Below the pieces are notes generated by a model. That model ran no database searches and was not told where the DNA came from. It was given only the letters and a program-made list of their open reading frames with translations. DNA of 64,000 nt, taken from contig NZ_WEIO01000009.1 of assembly GCF_009183655.1 (NCBI RefSeq), positions 1 to 64,000 of the forward strand, given 5' to 3'. The first letter of the stretch is position 1. Each line of letters opens with the position of its first letter. A program made the translations under genes and the position numbers. This DNA comes from Bacillus aerolatus (GTDB lineage Bacteria > Bacillota > Bacilli > Bacillales > Domibacillaceae). Shown here piece after piece: positions 10,172-20,062 of this stretch.

Positions 10172-11200
10172 ATGGCAAAGTCGTATGAAGCGGCAGGAGT
10201 AAATATTGAAGCGGGCTATGAAGCAGTTGAACGGATGAAAAAACATGTAAAGCGGACAAACCGCACGGGTGTTATGGGAGCGCTTGGCAGTTTTGGCGGT
10301 ATGTTTGATTTGTCTTCTGTCAATGTCAAAGAGCCTGTATTAGTGTCCGGAACAGATGGAGTCGGAACGAAGTTGAAGCTCGCCTTTATGATGGACCGTC
10401 ATGATACGATCGGCATTGACTGCGTAGCTATGTGCGTCAATGATGTCATTGTTCAAGGAGCAGAACCGCTTTACTTCCTTGATTACATCGCCTGCGGCCA
10501 GGCTTTGCCTGAAAAGATCGAGCAAATTGTTAAAGGTGTAGCCGATGGCTGTGAACAGGCAGGGTGTGCGTTAATCGGCGGAGAAACAGCGGAAATGCCT
10601 GGCATGTACAGTGACGGGGAATATGATATTGCCGGTTTTACAACGGGTGTCGCAGAAAAGAGCAAGCTGATTACAGGCCAGGACATCCAAGAAGGAGATG
10701 TTATTATCGGACTGCCTTCAAGCGGGTTACACAGCAATGGGTTCTCACTCGTCCGCAAGATCTTTTTTGATAAACATAGCCTTCAACCCGAGGCGGAACT
10801 GGAAGAGCTGTCTGCTCCTCTTGGAGAAGTGCTGTTAACGCCGACAAAGATTTACGTAAAGCCGGTTCTTGAAGTATTGAAAAAAATGGATGTAAAAGGA
10901 ATGGCCCACATTACAGGCGGTGGTTTCATTGAAAATATTCCGCGCGTCCTGCCGGAAGGATTAGGAGCTGAAATTACGGAAGGAACGTGGGAGGTTCCGG
11001 AAGTCTTTCATGCACTGAAAACGTACGGAGAACTTGATTTTAAAGAAATGTACAACATTTTCAACATGGGCATCGGGCTAGTGATGATTGTGTCTGCAGC
11101 GGAAGAAGAAACAGCGAAGCAGCTGATTGAACAAGCAGGGGAGAAAGCCTGTACAATTGGGCGCGTCATTTCAGGTGAAGGAGTCCAATTTAAGTCATGA
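10172..11200 (+). CDS. purM: AIR synthetase PurM
   Basis: PurM (342 aa; B. subtilis 346) closes the imidazole ring of FGAM to give AIR. AIRS-family motifs include [13 protein letters not shown] (about residues 54-66), [29 protein letters not shown] and [13 protein letters not shown]. The ATG at 10172 has aaggggg about 9 bases upstream. The stop overlaps purN (ATGA). Confidence 0.97.
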   Translation: MAKSYEAAGVNIEAGYEAVERMKKHVKRTNRTGVMGALGSFGGMFDLSSVNVKEPVLVSGTDGVGTKLKLAFMMDRHDTIGIDCVAMCVNDVIVQGAEPLYFLDYIACGQALPEKIEQIVKGVADGCEQAGCALIGGETAEMPGMYSDGEYDIAGFTTGVAEKSKLITGQDIQEGDVIIGLPSSGLHSNGFSLVRKIFFDKHSLQPEAELEELSAPLGEVLLTPTKIYVKPVLEVLKKMDVKGMAHITGGGFIENIPRVLPEGLGAEITEGTWEVPEVFHALKTYGELDFKEMYNIFNMGIGLVMIVSAAEEETAKQLIEQAGEKACTIGRVISGEGVQFKS

Positions 11201-11802
11201 GCAAAGGGAAAAAAAGCCGTATCGCCTTGTTTGCATCCGGCAGCGGAAGCAACTTTCAGGCGATTGCACAATCTGTTCAACAAGGGGAAATTCCAGCCAG
11301 TATTGCGATGTTAATTTGTGATCAGCCGGATGCGTATGTGATCAAACGTGCGGAACAATTTCAAATTCCGGTGTTTTCTTTCCGTGCGAAAGACTACCCG
11401 TCTAAACTTGAATTTGAAAAAGAAATAGTCAGCAAACTCCGGGAAGCCGGAGTTGACTTTATTTTTCTTGCAGGGTATATGCGTTTAATTGGAGAAACAC
11501 TTTTAAATGCTTATCGTGGAAAAATAGTGAATATTCATCCTTCTCTGCTTCCTGCTTTTCCGGGGAAAGACGCGATTGGACAGGCTTTCAATGCGCAGGT
11601 GAAGGTTACTGGAGTCACGGTTCACTTTGTAGATGAAGGAATGGATACAGGGCCGATTATCGACCAGGAAAGTGTCAAGATGGCAGTAGATGAGACCCGA
11701 GAATCTTTGCAGGAAAAAATACAGGGGATTGAGCATGAGCTGTACCCAAAGGTAATTAAAACACTTTTAACTGAAGCAGTTATGGAGGGAACAAAAGAAT
11801 GA
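11197..11802 (+). CDS. purN: GAR formyltransferase PurN
   Basis: PurN (201 aa; B. subtilis 195) transfers the formyl group from 10-formyl-THF to GAR. The catalytic Asn-x-His is in [12 protein letters not shown] (about residues 108-119), the catalytic Asp in MDTGPII, and the phosphate-binding [10 protein letters not shown] is at the N terminus. The gene overlaps purM and purH by four bases on each side, so the three are coupled. Confidence 0.97.
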   Translation: MSKGKKSRIALFASGSGSNFQAIAQSVQQGEIPASIAMLICDQPDAYVIKRAEQFQIPVFSFRAKDYPSKLEFEKEIVSKLREAGVDFIFLAGYMRLIGETLLNAYRGKIVNIHPSLLPAFPGKDAIGQAFNAQVKVTGVTVHFVDEGMDTGPIIDQESVKMAVDETRESLQEKIQGIEHELYPKVIKTLLTEAVMEGTKE

Positions 11803-13334
11803 AAAAACGCGCTTTACTCAGTGTATCGGATAAAAGCGGTATCGTGGATTTGGCAAAAGAACTGACAGCTTTAGATTTTGAAATTATATCAACAGGCGGC
11901 ACGAAAAAAATGATCGAAGAAGCGGGCCTGCCTGTTATGGGTGTCAGTGACGTAACCGGGTTTCCGGAAATTCTCGAAGGCCGTGTCAAAACACTGAACC
12001 CGTTTATTCATGGCGGTCTTCTTGCTAAACGGGGCGAGGCTGATCATGCAAGACAGCTGGAAGAGCAACAAATCACACCGATTGATCTCGTCTGCGTCAA
12101 CTTATATCCGTTCCAGCAAACGATTGCCAAGCCGGATGTCACAGTGGAAGATGCGATTGAAAACATTGACATCGGCGGCCCTGCCATGCTGCGCGCTTCT
12201 GCAAAAAATCATGAGTATGTCACCGTTCTTGTCGACTCTGCTGATTACGAAACGGTTTTAGCTGAGTTAAAAACAAGCGGTGAAACGACGAAAGAAACGA
12301 GAAGAAAGCTGGCAGCGAAAGTGTTCCGTCATACCGCGGCCTATGACGCGATGATCGCCAGTTACATGACAGAACTGACGGACGAAAAGCAACCAGAAAA
12401 AATGACATTTACATATGAATTAAAGCAATCACTCCGTTACGGAGAAAACCCGCATCAGCAAGCTGCTTTCTACGAACAGCCGCTCGGCTCTGCTTTTTCA
12501 GTTGCGCGTGCAAAGCAGCTGCATGGAAAAGAGTTGTCATACAACAATATTCGCGATGCGGATGCCGCTTTACAAATTGTAAAAGAGTTTTCAGAGCCGG
12601 CAGCAGTAGCAATAAAACATATGAATCCATGCGGAGTTGGCGCGGGCAGTACGATTCAGGAAGCTTATGAACGTGCCTATGAAGCTGACCCTACATCTAT
12701 TTTCGGAGGGATTGTGGCGCTGAACCGTCCCGTAGATCAAGCGCTCGCTGAAAAGCTGCATGAAATCTTCTTGGAAATCATCATTGCACCAGAATTTACA
12801 GAGGAAGCCCTGCAAGTTTTAACAGCGAAGAAAAACATTCGTTTGCTGACACTTTCATTTGATGGCGGCCATTCTGCTGAAAAAGTGCTGACATCTGTAG
12901 AAGGCGGCCTGCTCGTTCAAGACCTTGATCTTCATTCGCTCGACAATGCAGACGTCCGCGTGGCCACGAAACGGGAGCCAACTGAAGAAGAATGGGCAGC
13001 TCTCAAGCTTGGCTGGAAAGTTGTTAAACATGTGAAATCCAATGCGATCGTTGTCACCGACAGCAAGATGACGCTCGGTGTGGGAGCAGGTCAGATGAAC
13101 CGCGTCGGTGCAGCTAAAATCGCTCTTGAGCAGGCCGGTGAAAAAGCAAATGGAGCAGCTCTTGCTTCCGATGCCTTTTTCCCAATGGACGATACGGTGG
13201 AAGCAGCAGCCAAAGCGGGCATTACGGCAATTATTCAGCCGGGTGGATCTGTACGGGATGAGGATTCTATTAAAAAAGCTGATGAATATGGCATTGCCAT
13301 GGTCATGACAGGCATTAGACATTTTAAACATTAA
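11799..13334 (+). CDS. purH: bifunctional AICAR formyltransferase / IMP cyclohydrolase PurH
   Basis: PurH (511 aa) carries out the last two steps to IMP. The N-terminal MGS-fold cyclohydrolase domain covers about residues 1-190 ([27 protein letters not shown]). The formyltransferase half contains [10 protein letters not shown] and KHMNPCGVG, including the catalytic Lys-His pair. Length and domain order are normal. The ATG overlaps the purN stop and has gagggaa ahead of it. A 19-bp gap follows before purD. Confidence 0.97.
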   Translation: MKKRALLSVSDKSGIVDLAKELTALDFEIISTGGTKKMIEEAGLPVMGVSDVTGFPEILEGRVKTLNPFIHGGLLAKRGEADHARQLEEQQITPIDLVCVNLYPFQQTIAKPDVTVEDAIENIDIGGPAMLRASAKNHEYVTVLVDSADYETVLAELKTSGETTKETRRKLAAKVFRHTAAYDAMIASYMTELTDEKQPEKMTFTYELKQSLRYGENPHQQAAFYEQPLGSAFSVARAKQLHGKELSYNNIRDADAALQIVKEFSEPAAVAIKHMNPCGVGAGSTIQEAYERAYEADPTSIFGGIVALNRPVDQALAEKLHEIFLEIIIAPEFTEEALQVLTAKKNIRLLTLSFDGGHSAEKVLTSVEGGLLVQDLDLHSLDNADVRVATKREPTEEEWAALKLGWKVVKHVKSNAIVVTDSKMTLGVGAGQMNRVGAAKIALEQAGEKANGAALASDAFFPMDDTVEAAAKAGITAIIQPGGSVRDEDSIKKADEYGIAMVMTGIRHFKH

Positions 13335-13353
13335 TCAAGCGAGGTGGACGAAA

Positions 13354-14628
13354 ATGAACATTCTTGTTGTTGGCCGCGGAGGCAGGGAACATGCAATTTG
13401 CAAAAAGCTTGCGGAAAGTCCTCAAGTAGAAAAAGTTTTTTGTGCACCGGGCAATGCAGGGATTGCACAAGATGCTGAAATCGTGGCGATTGATGAAATG
13501 GATTTTGCCGCGTTGAGCGACTTTGCGCTTAGCCAAAAGATCGATTTAACTGTTGTTGGTCCTGAAAATCCGCTTTCTGGCGGCATCGTGGATCATTTTC
13601 TTGAAAAAGACTTAAAAGTATACGGACCAAACAAAGCGGCAGCGGTGCTTGAAGGCAGTAAGTCTTTCGCTAAAATGATGATGGAAAAGTACAATATTCC
13701 TACTGCCCGCTACGCAGCGTTCCATACTTACGAAGACGCGAAAGCTTATATTGAAGAACAAGGGGCGCCAATTGTATTAAAAGCGGACGGGCTGGCAGCC
13801 GGAAAAGGCGTCACTGTAGCTATGACGCTTGAAGAAGCGCTTGCCTCTCTCGAAGAAATGATGGTCGATAAAAAATTCGGGGATGCATCTTCTAAAATCG
13901 TCATCGAGCAATATCTTGAAGGAGAAGAGTTCTCTTTGATGGCGTTTGTAAACGGCGAACATGTGTATCCGATGGAAGCGGCCCAGGACCATAAACGGGC
14001 GTTTGACAATGATGAAGGACCGAACACGGGCGGAATGGGTGCCTATTCACCGATTCCTCATATTTCACAAGATGTGATTGACCAGTCTATACAGGAAGTC
14101 CTGCTTCCAATTGCGAAGGGGATGGTATCGGAAGGCCGGCCGTTCACAGGCATTATTTTTGCCGGATTGATGCTGACAAAGGAAGGGCCAAAAACAATCG
14201 AGTTTAACGCTCGCTTTGGCGACCCGGAAACACAGGTTGTTCTTCCTCGGCTCGATTCGGATCTTGCCCAAGTTTTCCTTGACGTGCTTGCTGAAAAAGA
14301 TCCTGACTTGAAATGGAAAGATGAAGCGGTACTCGGTGTTGTGCTTGCGGCGGAGGGATACCCGGAAGGTTACGAAAAAGGCCATCCAATTAAAGGTCTT
14401 GAAAAAGTGGATTCTTCAAGTGTGCTGCATGCAGGAACATTTAAAGATGAAGAAGGTACAATCTGTGCGAACGGCGGCCGCGTGTTACTTGTCACAGGCA
14501 TCGCCCCTTCTATCCAAGAGGCCAAACAGGAAGCTTATAAAAAAATAGAGAACATTCAAACAGATCACTTTTTCTATCGAAAAGATATCGGCAGCCGGGC
14601 AATCGCCAATGCCCAGTCAGCAAGGTGA
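13354..14628 (+). CDS. purD: GAR synthetase PurD
   Basis: PurD (424 aa; B. subtilis 422) joins phosphoribosylamine and glycine to GAR. ATP-grasp features: the N-terminal VVGRGGREHAI, the ATP loop LKADGLAAGKGV (about residues 141-152), and the metal-binding EFNARFGDPETQ near 285. It has a clear gaggtgg ribosome site. It is the last gene of the operon and is followed after 12 bases by a strong terminator. Confidence 0.97.
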   Translation: MNILVVGRGGREHAICKKLAESPQVEKVFCAPGNAGIAQDAEIVAIDEMDFAALSDFALSQKIDLTVVGPENPLSGGIVDHFLEKDLKVYGPNKAAAVLEGSKSFAKMMMEKYNIPTARYAAFHTYEDAKAYIEEQGAPIVLKADGLAAGKGVTVAMTLEEALASLEEMMVDKKFGDASSKIVIEQYLEGEEFSLMAFVNGEHVYPMEAAQDHKRAFDNDEGPNTGGMGAYSPIPHISQDVIDQSIQEVLLPIAKGMVSEGRPFTGIIFAGLMLTKEGPKTIEFNARFGDPETQVVLPRLDSDLAQVFLDVLAEKDPDLKWKDEAVLGVVLAAEGYPEGYEKGHPIKGLEKVDSSSVLHAGTFKDEEGTICANGGRVLLVTGIAPSIQEAKQEAYKKIENIQTDHFFYRKDIGSRAIANAQSAR

Positions 14629-14635
14629 TAATCGT

Positions 14636-14671
14636 AAAAAACAAGGCTCATTCAGCAGCCTTGTTTTTTTA
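14636..14671 (+). terminator. pur operon terminator
   Basis: An 8-bp stem acaaggct (14641-14648) / agccttgt (14657-14664) is flanked by A5 on the left and T6 on the right, so it can act in both directions. It lies 8 bases after purD. Confidence 0.92.
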
Positions 14672-14803
14672 TGCCTGAATGGTTACATCTCGAAAGAACA
14701 CCTAAAGGCTTCATGTTTGTAAAGAGGTCATGATGGAAAAGAATAAGAGTGAAATGGGTGTATGAAGCCTGCATGAAATAACGAAATAGAAAGGCGGAAT
14801 AAA

Positions 14804-15190
14804 ATGATGTTTCACTATACGAAAGCTGTGTCTGTTCCTTTAGAAGAAGCTCTTACGAAGCTGGAGGAGTCTTTAAAAAGCGAAAAGTTTGGAGTGCTCT
14901 GGCAGTTTGATATTAAAGAGAAACTTCAAGAAAAAGGAGTGGAATTCAACAAAAAATTTATTGTGTTGGAAGTGTGCAATCCGCATGAGGCAAAACGAGT
15001 GCTCGAAGAAGAGAGTTTGGCCGGGTATTTCCTTCCTTGTAAGATTGTCGTCTATGAAGAGAATGGGCAAACAAATATTGGGATGCTGAAGCCGACAGCT
15101 TTAATTGCCATGCTGGAGAATAACGCATTAAAAGAAATAGCAAAAGATATTGAAAACAGACTGATTGGCTGCATTGATGCGGTGGGATGA
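14804..15190 (+). CDS. DUF302 domain protein
   Basis: A 128-residue single-domain protein of the DUF302 family, recognised by the opening FHYTKAV, the pattern KFGVLWQFDIKEKLQEKG, and the NPHEAKRVLEEE / FLPCKIVVYEE segment. No signal peptide or membrane helix is seen. The family's biochemical role is not established. The ATG at 14804 has aaggcgg 6 bases upstream; a second ATG follows directly. It is a single-gene unit between two terminators. The 132-bp upstream gap carries a 9-bp inverted repeat (aggcttcat at 14706 / atgaagcct at 14762). Confidence 0.85.
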   Translation: MMFHYTKAVSVPLEEALTKLEESLKSEKFGVLWQFDIKEKLQEKGVEFNKKFIVLEVCNPHEAKRVLEEESLAGYFLPCKIVVYEENGQTNIGMLKPTALIAMLENNALKEIAKDIENRLIGCIDAVG

Positions 15191-15224
15191 TGGAAGCAGC
15201 ATTCAAAATACAGACTTATAGAAT

Positions 15225-15252
15225 GGCAGAAGGAAGAGTCCTTCTGTCTTTT
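15225..15252 (+). terminator. terminator after DUF302 gene
   Basis: A 10-bp stem ggcagaagga (15225-15234) / tccttctgtc (15239-15248, one G-U pair) with an agag loop is followed by TTTT. Confidence 0.85.
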
Positions 15253-15361
15253 GCATTATCTTCATTAAATGTTAACAACAGCAGATTAAAATGGATCCAT
15301 AGTGCGGTTTATATTTTTCGACCGGGTAATGATAAAGGTAAACAAGTAAGGGAGTGAAAAG

Positions 15362-16801
15362 ATGAGTAAAGAGGTTACAATTATTCAACAAAATGATACA
15401 CACGGCAGCATTGAACTGCATCATGAATTATTTTGGGAAGGGAATGGTCCGCAAATTCATAAGGCAGGCGGCTTTTCCAGGATTGCTAACTATATAAAAG
15501 AAGTAAAAAAGCAAAAGCAGAATGTATTGTTCTTTGACGGAGGTGATTTGTTCCATGGCACGGCTCCTTTAGTTTCCTCAAGAGGAGAAGCTATTTTAAC
15601 TGCTCTGCGAATGCTGCCGCTTGATGGCTTCGTACCAGGAAATTGGGAATTCGCCTACGGAAAAGAGCAGCTGCTTTCTCTCACTGAACAGCTTTCTTTC
15701 CCTACTCTTGCCTGTAATGTAAAACACGAGGGTTCAAATGAGTTCGTTTTTTCCCCTTATATTATACAGGAATTATCAGGAATGAAAGTGGGAGTAATTG
15801 GCCTTACTTATCCATACGTAGATCAGACAATGCCAGCCGGTTTTGCAGATGGGCTTGCTTTTTCAAAAGGCATAGAAGAAGTTGAACAAATCGTAGAGAA
15901 GTTGAGGAATGAAAAGGTTGACTTGATTGTGCTGTTAAGCCATATGGGTCTGCCGCTGGATGTAAAGCTGGCTTCTATGATCAATGGAATTCACATTATC
16001 TTGAGCGGGCACAGCCATGACCGGGTAAAAAAGCCAATCATACAAGGAGAAACTCTCATTGTTCAATCCGGAGCCAGCAGTTCTTTCATTGGGCGTCTTG
16101 ATGTTACAGTAGATAACGGGAAGATAATAGATTATAAACATGAATTAATTCCTTTATTTGAACATGACTACAAGGAAGATGAAGAAATGAAGGAAATGAT
16201 TGAAGCTATTTTAAGGCCTTATGCTCCTCAAATGGAAGAGATCGTTGGGAGGACAGACAAGATTCTGCATAGAATGACGCTAAATGAAGCCCCAATGGAC
16301 CGGCTGATTACGGATGCTTATTTGCATTCTTTTGATGCTGACCTTGCATTTTCACACGGATGGAGATATGGAACGCCCATTCCTGCAGGCCCTGTTACAT
16401 TATATGATATACACAGTATTATTCCCACGAATCCTGAAGTGTTTACGATGGACGTTTCCGGAGAAATTCTCCTCAAAGCTCTTGAAAAGAATCTGGAGCA
16501 AGTCTTCTCATCTGATCCTTTCGAACAAAAGGGCGGCTATATTTTGCGTTCATCAGGTTTATTTATGGCATTCAAACCTTACAATCCGAAAGGGAGCCGC
16601 ATTCAAGAATTACTAATCAATGGACAAGGGCTTGATACCCGAAAAACTTATAAGATAGCTGGTGCAGGAGAACAGCTTTTTAAAGGAATTACATCTCCCA
16701 GAAATTATAAAGGCAAGCAGGCAGTTGAAGCAATCAGCGGCTTTCTTAAGGATAAAAAGCGCTTTGAATCTAATCATTCTCCATCTATTATCAGTGTATA
16801 A
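15362..16801 (+). CDS. metallophosphatase/5'-nucleotidase family protein, cytoplasmic
   Basis: A 479-residue protein of the UshA/SoxB-like calcineurin phosphoesterase family with a C-terminal 5'-nucleotidase domain. Metal-site motifs in order: NDTHG (residues 11-15), GGDLFHG (60-66), GNWEF (93-97), LSHMG, and GHSHDR. The usual GNHE motif reads GNWE, so the common general-acid histidine is a tryptophan, a change also known in the SoxB-like branch. The C-terminal half (from about residue 300) has the KTYKIAG-type substrate-domain features. There is no signal peptide, so it should act in the cytoplasm. Substrate unknown. It forms a single-gene unit with its own terminator. Confidence 0.85.
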   Translation: MSKEVTIIQQNDTHGSIELHHELFWEGNGPQIHKAGGFSRIANYIKEVKKQKQNVLFFDGGDLFHGTAPLVSSRGEAILTALRMLPLDGFVPGNWEFAYGKEQLLSLTEQLSFPTLACNVKHEGSNEFVFSPYIIQELSGMKVGVIGLTYPYVDQTMPAGFADGLAFSKGIEEVEQIVEKLRNEKVDLIVLLSHMGLPLDVKLASMINGIHIILSGHSHDRVKKPIIQGETLIVQSGASSSFIGRLDVTVDNGKIIDYKHELIPLFEHDYKEDEEMKEMIEAILRPYAPQMEEIVGRTDKILHRMTLNEAPMDRLITDAYLHSFDADLAFSHGWRYGTPIPAGPVTLYDIHSIIPTNPEVFTMDVSGEILLKALEKNLEQVFSSDPFEQKGGYILRSSGLFMAFKPYNPKGSRIQELLINGQGLDTRKTYKIAGAGEQLFKGITSPRNYKGKQAVEAISGFLKDKKRFESNHSPSIISV

Positions 16802-16817
16802 AATGAATATTTACTAA

Positions 16818-16847
16818 GGCAGAAGAAAACATTCTTCTGTCTTTTTT
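16818..16847 (+). terminator. terminator after nucleotidase-like gene
   Basis: Stem ggcagaag (16818-16825) / cttctgtc (16834-16841, one G-U pair), then TTTTTT. It shares its arm sequence with the terminator at 15225. Confidence 0.85.
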
Positions 16848-16915
16848 CATCTTCTTCATCATTTCTTAACAAACATCCTCCAAAATAAAGGAGATAAAAA
16901 TGAAAGGGTGACAAG

Positions 16916-17632
16916 ATGGAACAAGTCTCATTACTAGTTGCGTTAGGAGCAGGGTTATTGTCTTTTTTTTCTCCGTGTATCTTTCCTATACTTCCTGCCT
17001 ATATCTCTCATTTAACAGGGGGGAACATTCAAGATCAAAAACTTCATGTGGACCGGCGTTTATTAATTCAGCGTTCGTTTGCTTTTGTCATCGGTTTCAG
17101 TCTGGTGTTTATGTTAATGGGAGCATCGGCTACTTTAATCGGACAGCTCTTTCAGGCCAACCGGCAGTTAATCGAACATTTGAGTGGAATATTAATCGTT
17201 GCATTCGGCCTGCAAATGCTTGGTTTATTTAAATTTACCTTTTTAATGAAAGAGAAAAAATGGGATCATCGGCTGCAGAAACCGAAAAACTGGTTTTCGT
17301 CCATTTTGCTTGGTGTGGCTTTTGGAAGCGGCTGGACTCCTTGTGTCGGATTAACTTTATCATCTATTTTACTTCTTGCTGGTTCGAGCACGACGTTTAG
17401 CCAGGGGATCATGCTGTTAGTTGTTTATTCGTTAGGCATGGCGGTTCCGTTTTTATTGATCTCGTTTATGATGACAAAATCTATGCGTATCATCCGTACA
17501 GTGAACCGTTATTTAGGAAAGCTCTCCATAATAAATGGTTCAGTGATGATCGTTCTTGGATTGTTAGTTTTTACGGGCCAAATGACAAAAATTAGTGCTT
17601 ATTTTGCCAAGTTTGCTATTTTTACATTTTAA
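16916..17632 (+). CDS. ccdA: cytochrome c biogenesis protein CcdA
   Basis: A 238-residue polytopic membrane protein (about six helices) that carries reducing equivalents from cytoplasmic thioredoxin across the membrane to extracytoplasmic thioredoxin-like proteins. The two redox cysteines are visible: Cys21 in FFSPCIFPILPAY and Cys143 in GSGWTPCVGLT. The ATG at 16916 has gaaagggtg upstream. It is followed after 18 bases by a membrane thioredoxin, the expected partner, and then by a two-component system. It may be a specialised copy rather than the main cytochrome c maturation CcdA. Confidence 0.92.
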   Translation: MEQVSLLVALGAGLLSFFSPCIFPILPAYISHLTGGNIQDQKLHVDRRLLIQRSFAFVIGFSLVFMLMGASATLIGQLFQANRQLIEHLSGILIVAFGLQMLGLFKFTFLMKEKKWDHRLQKPKNWFSSILLGVAFGSGWTPCVGLTLSSILLLAGSSTTFSQGIMLLVVYSLGMAVPFLLISFMMTKSMRIIRTVNRYLGKLSIINGSVMIVLGLLVFTGQMTKISAYFAKFAIFTF

Positions 17633-17650
17633 ATAGGGGGTAAAGGAAGG

Positions 17651-18253
17651 ATGAATTGGAAGGTAGTACTGGCAGTTGTAATAGTGGCATTCATGGGAGT
17701 TTTTTTGTATAAAGAATATATAGAAGAGACTCCGGATTCAAAAGCGGAGACTGCCGGATCAGAAAGTAATGCTGAAAGCAATAGCAGCTCTGAGGGAGAG
17801 AATCAAAGCACTGATGGTAAATACGGTCTTTTAGTTGGACAGCAGCCACCAAATATTCAATTAACTACACTTGATAATAAGCCCTTTAATCTGACTGATT
17901 ATAAGGGAAAAACAGTTATTTTAAATTTTTGGGCCACTTGGTGTCCTCCATGCAAGGCAGAAATGCCGGATATGCAAAAGTTTTATGAGAAGCATAAGAA
18001 TGAAGGAGTAGAGGTTGTAGCTGTTAACCTGACTTCTGCCGAGAAAAGCAAAGATCATATACAGAAGTTTATTGACGAATATCAAATTAGTTTTACGGTG
18101 CCTTTGGATCCAACGGGAGCCACTAGCCAACAATATGAAGTGTATTCTATTCCATCCAGTTTTATCATTGATAAAGAAGGGGTAATTAGACAGCACGTGA
18201 TCGGGCCAATGTCTTATGACTGGATGATCAACGAGGTGAAAAAGCTGCAATAG
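17651..18253 (+). CDS. membrane-anchored TlpA/ResA-like thioredoxin
   Basis: A 200-residue protein with one N-terminal membrane anchor (about residues 4-21), a Ser/Glu/Asn-rich linker (25-55), and a TlpA/ResA-type thioredoxin fold. The active site is WCPPC with cysteines at 98 and 101; the cis-proline region is YSIPSSFIID. It should face outside the membrane, receive electrons from the adjacent CcdA, and reduce apocytochrome c or other exported cysteine proteins. Which of these it serves cannot be told from sequence. The next gene starts 13 bases later. Confidence 0.9.
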   Translation: MNWKVVLAVVIVAFMGVFLYKEYIEETPDSKAETAGSESNAESNSSSEGENQSTDGKYGLLVGQQPPNIQLTTLDNKPFNLTDYKGKTVILNFWATWCPPCKAEMPDMQKFYEKHKNEGVEVVAVNLTSAEKSKDHIQKFIDEYQISFTVPLDPTGATSQQYEVYSIPSSFIIDKEGVIRQHVIGPMSYDWMINEVKKLQ

Positions 18254-18266
18254 CAGACGAGAAACT

Positions 18267-18950
18267 ATGTCAAAAACAATGCTGGTCGTAGAAGATGATC
18301 AAATGTTGCAAAAGTTAATCATAATTTATTTAGAAAAAGCAGGGTTTGATGTTGTTGCTGCCTCAACGGGAAAAGAAGCAATGGAGTTGTTTCAGCAGAC
18401 ATCTCCCTGCTTCGTTATTTTGGATTTAATGCTGCCAGAAATGTCAGGGGAAGCTGTGTGCCGATATATTCGCGAAGATTGCCAAAGCGATGTCCCCATT
18501 ATTATGGTCACCGCCAAAATACATGAACAAGACCGTATTAATGGTTTGAAAATGGGAGCGGATGATTACATCACTAAACCGTTCAGCCCTGATGAGCTGG
18601 TTGCACGGGTAGAAACGGTGCTTAGAAGAGCCGTTCATCATTGTCAAAAAGTGCAAATTGGACATCTTACATTAAAGCCAAACAAGCATGAGATTTGGAA
18701 CCATTCTGAGCAGATCTATTTAACCGCTTCGGAATTTGTCATTTTAAAAGAATTTATGCTCCATCCAAATCAAGTCCTCTCAAGGGATCAGCTCATTCAG
18801 ACACTTTATCCATTGCATGAGAAGAATGTTCTCGAGCGAACGATTGATGTACATGTGAAAAATATTCGAGAAAAGATTAAACAAGAGGAAGACTCTCCAA
18901 TCATGATTCAAACTGTAAGAGGAGTGGGATATAAATTTGTCACTGAATAG
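18267..18950 (+). CDS. OmpR-family response regulator
   Basis: A 227-residue regulator. The receiver domain (about 1-120) has the acidic pair Glu9-Asp10, phospho-acceptor Asp53 in VILDLMLPE, and the conserved Lys104 in YITKPF. The C-terminal winged helix (about 128-226) ends in the typical TVRGVGYKF. It pairs with the kinase that overlaps its end by 14 bases. The location behind ccdA and tlpA suggests the pair controls or senses the envelope thiol-redox system, but this is inferred from position only. Confidence 0.92.
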   Translation: MSKTMLVVEDDQMLQKLIIIYLEKAGFDVVAASTGKEAMELFQQTSPCFVILDLMLPEMSGEAVCRYIREDCQSDVPIIMVTAKIHEQDRINGLKMGADDYITKPFSPDELVARVETVLRRAVHHCQKVQIGHLTLKPNKHEIWNHSEQIYLTASEFVILKEFMLHPNQVLSRDQLIQTLYPLHEKNVLERTIDVHVKNIREKIKQEEDSPIMIQTVRGVGYKFVTE

Positions 18951-20025
18951 GAAACGCCCTCATAAGGTATGGGAAACAAGGATTTTCTGGGAATTGACCG
19001 CGGCAAATGTGGTAGTAATAGCCATAGTGATCGGAATTGCCGGAGTATCCGTTAAAGAATTTGCTTGTTTTCTGGCAAATGAAATGAGCATGGTCGAGTC
19101 TCAGCGACAGACTTTTTTTGATCAGACGATGGATTATTATTTAATCCGCTCCAGCATTATTGCCTTCATCATAGCGGTCATGATTCACTTTATATGGATC
19201 AGAAGAATTGTTATTCCTATTCAAGCTCTTTCGGAGGCTACAGAGCGGGTAAGTGATGGAGAAGAGATTCAACTTGTTCCTGTGTCAGCAAATAATGAGG
19301 TTGGACAATTGACAGATCAGTTTAACCGATTGATAAGAAAGATTAAGCGGAGTGAGCATCTCCGCAATCAAATGACTACTGACCTGGCTCATGAAGTACG
19401 TACACCGCTTTCAAATATCACCGGCTATTTGGAAGCATTAAAAAACGGAGTGATAGATCCTGATCGTGAATTGATGATGTCTTTACACCGGGAAGCGGAA
19501 CGCTTGAAAAAAATGATTGAACAGCTTTACCATCTTTCTGAGAAGGAATGGAACAATTATGTTCATGAAAAGCCGGATAAACCCCTTAATATAAAAGTAA
19601 TAACAAAAGAAATGACTAACTTGCATGAGATGAAGCTGCGAAAGCAAAATATTCAAGTTGAACTATGTGTGGAAGAGGCATACTTGTATATAGCGGAGGA
19701 TATAATCAGGCAAGTTTTAGGAAACTTAATCGATAACGCGATCCGGTATGCGATTGAAAAAACATCTATTCAGATAGACGGAAAGAAAAAGGCGGATAGC
19801 TATATTTTGCAAGTTGCGGGAAAAGGACAAGAAATCCCTGTTGAGGCGAGATCACAGCTGTTTGAACGATTTTATCGCGTTGACTCTTCCCGGAGCCGTC
19901 AATCAGGCGGAAATGGTTTGGGACTTGCCATTGTCAAAGGTTTGGTGGAGCGGCAAGGCGGAAGAGTTTGGCTGGAAACAGACGGAACATATCATCGTTT
20001 TTTTGTTGAACTGCCGCTTAACTAG
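18937..20025 (+). CDS. sensor histidine kinase with altered ATP-binding G1 box
   Basis: A 362-residue kinase: TM1 about residues 19-42, a short external loop (43-68), TM2 about 69-88, HAMP about 89-140, HisKA with His152 in DLAHEVRTPLSN, and a HATPase domain with N-box NLIDNAIRYA (263-272) and G2 box GGNGLGLAI. The G1 box is unusual: it reads AGKGQE (294-299), where DNGQG-type sequences normally carry the adenine-binding Asp. The start is TTG at 18937, with aggagtggg 8 bases upstream inside the regulator gene. Kinase activity may be reduced or absent; phosphatase-only function is possible. Confidence 0.9.
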   Translation: MSLNRKRPHKVWETRIFWELTAANVVVIAIVIGIAGVSVKEFACFLANEMSMVESQRQTFFDQTMDYYLIRSSIIAFIIAVMIHFIWIRRIVIPIQALSEATERVSDGEEIQLVPVSANNEVGQLTDQFNRLIRKIKRSEHLRNQMTTDLAHEVRTPLSNITGYLEALKNGVIDPDRELMMSLHREAERLKKMIEQLYHLSEKEWNNYVHEKPDKPLNIKVITKEMTNLHEMKLRKQNIQVELCVEEAYLYIAEDIIRQVLGNLIDNAIRYAIEKTSIQIDGKKKADSYILQVAGKGQEIPVEARSQLFERFYRVDSSRSRQSGGNGLGLAIVKGLVERQGGRVWLETDGTYHRFFVELPLN

Positions 20026-20062
20026 AAATTAAATGATGGACTGATATGTAGGAGGTATGAAT

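Noticed and set aside
14672-14803. A fourth 20/21-bp repeat array after the purD terminator
   Set aside because: Several ATGAA/TCATG words occur, but their spacings (17, 19, 13, 11) do not follow the period of the other arrays.
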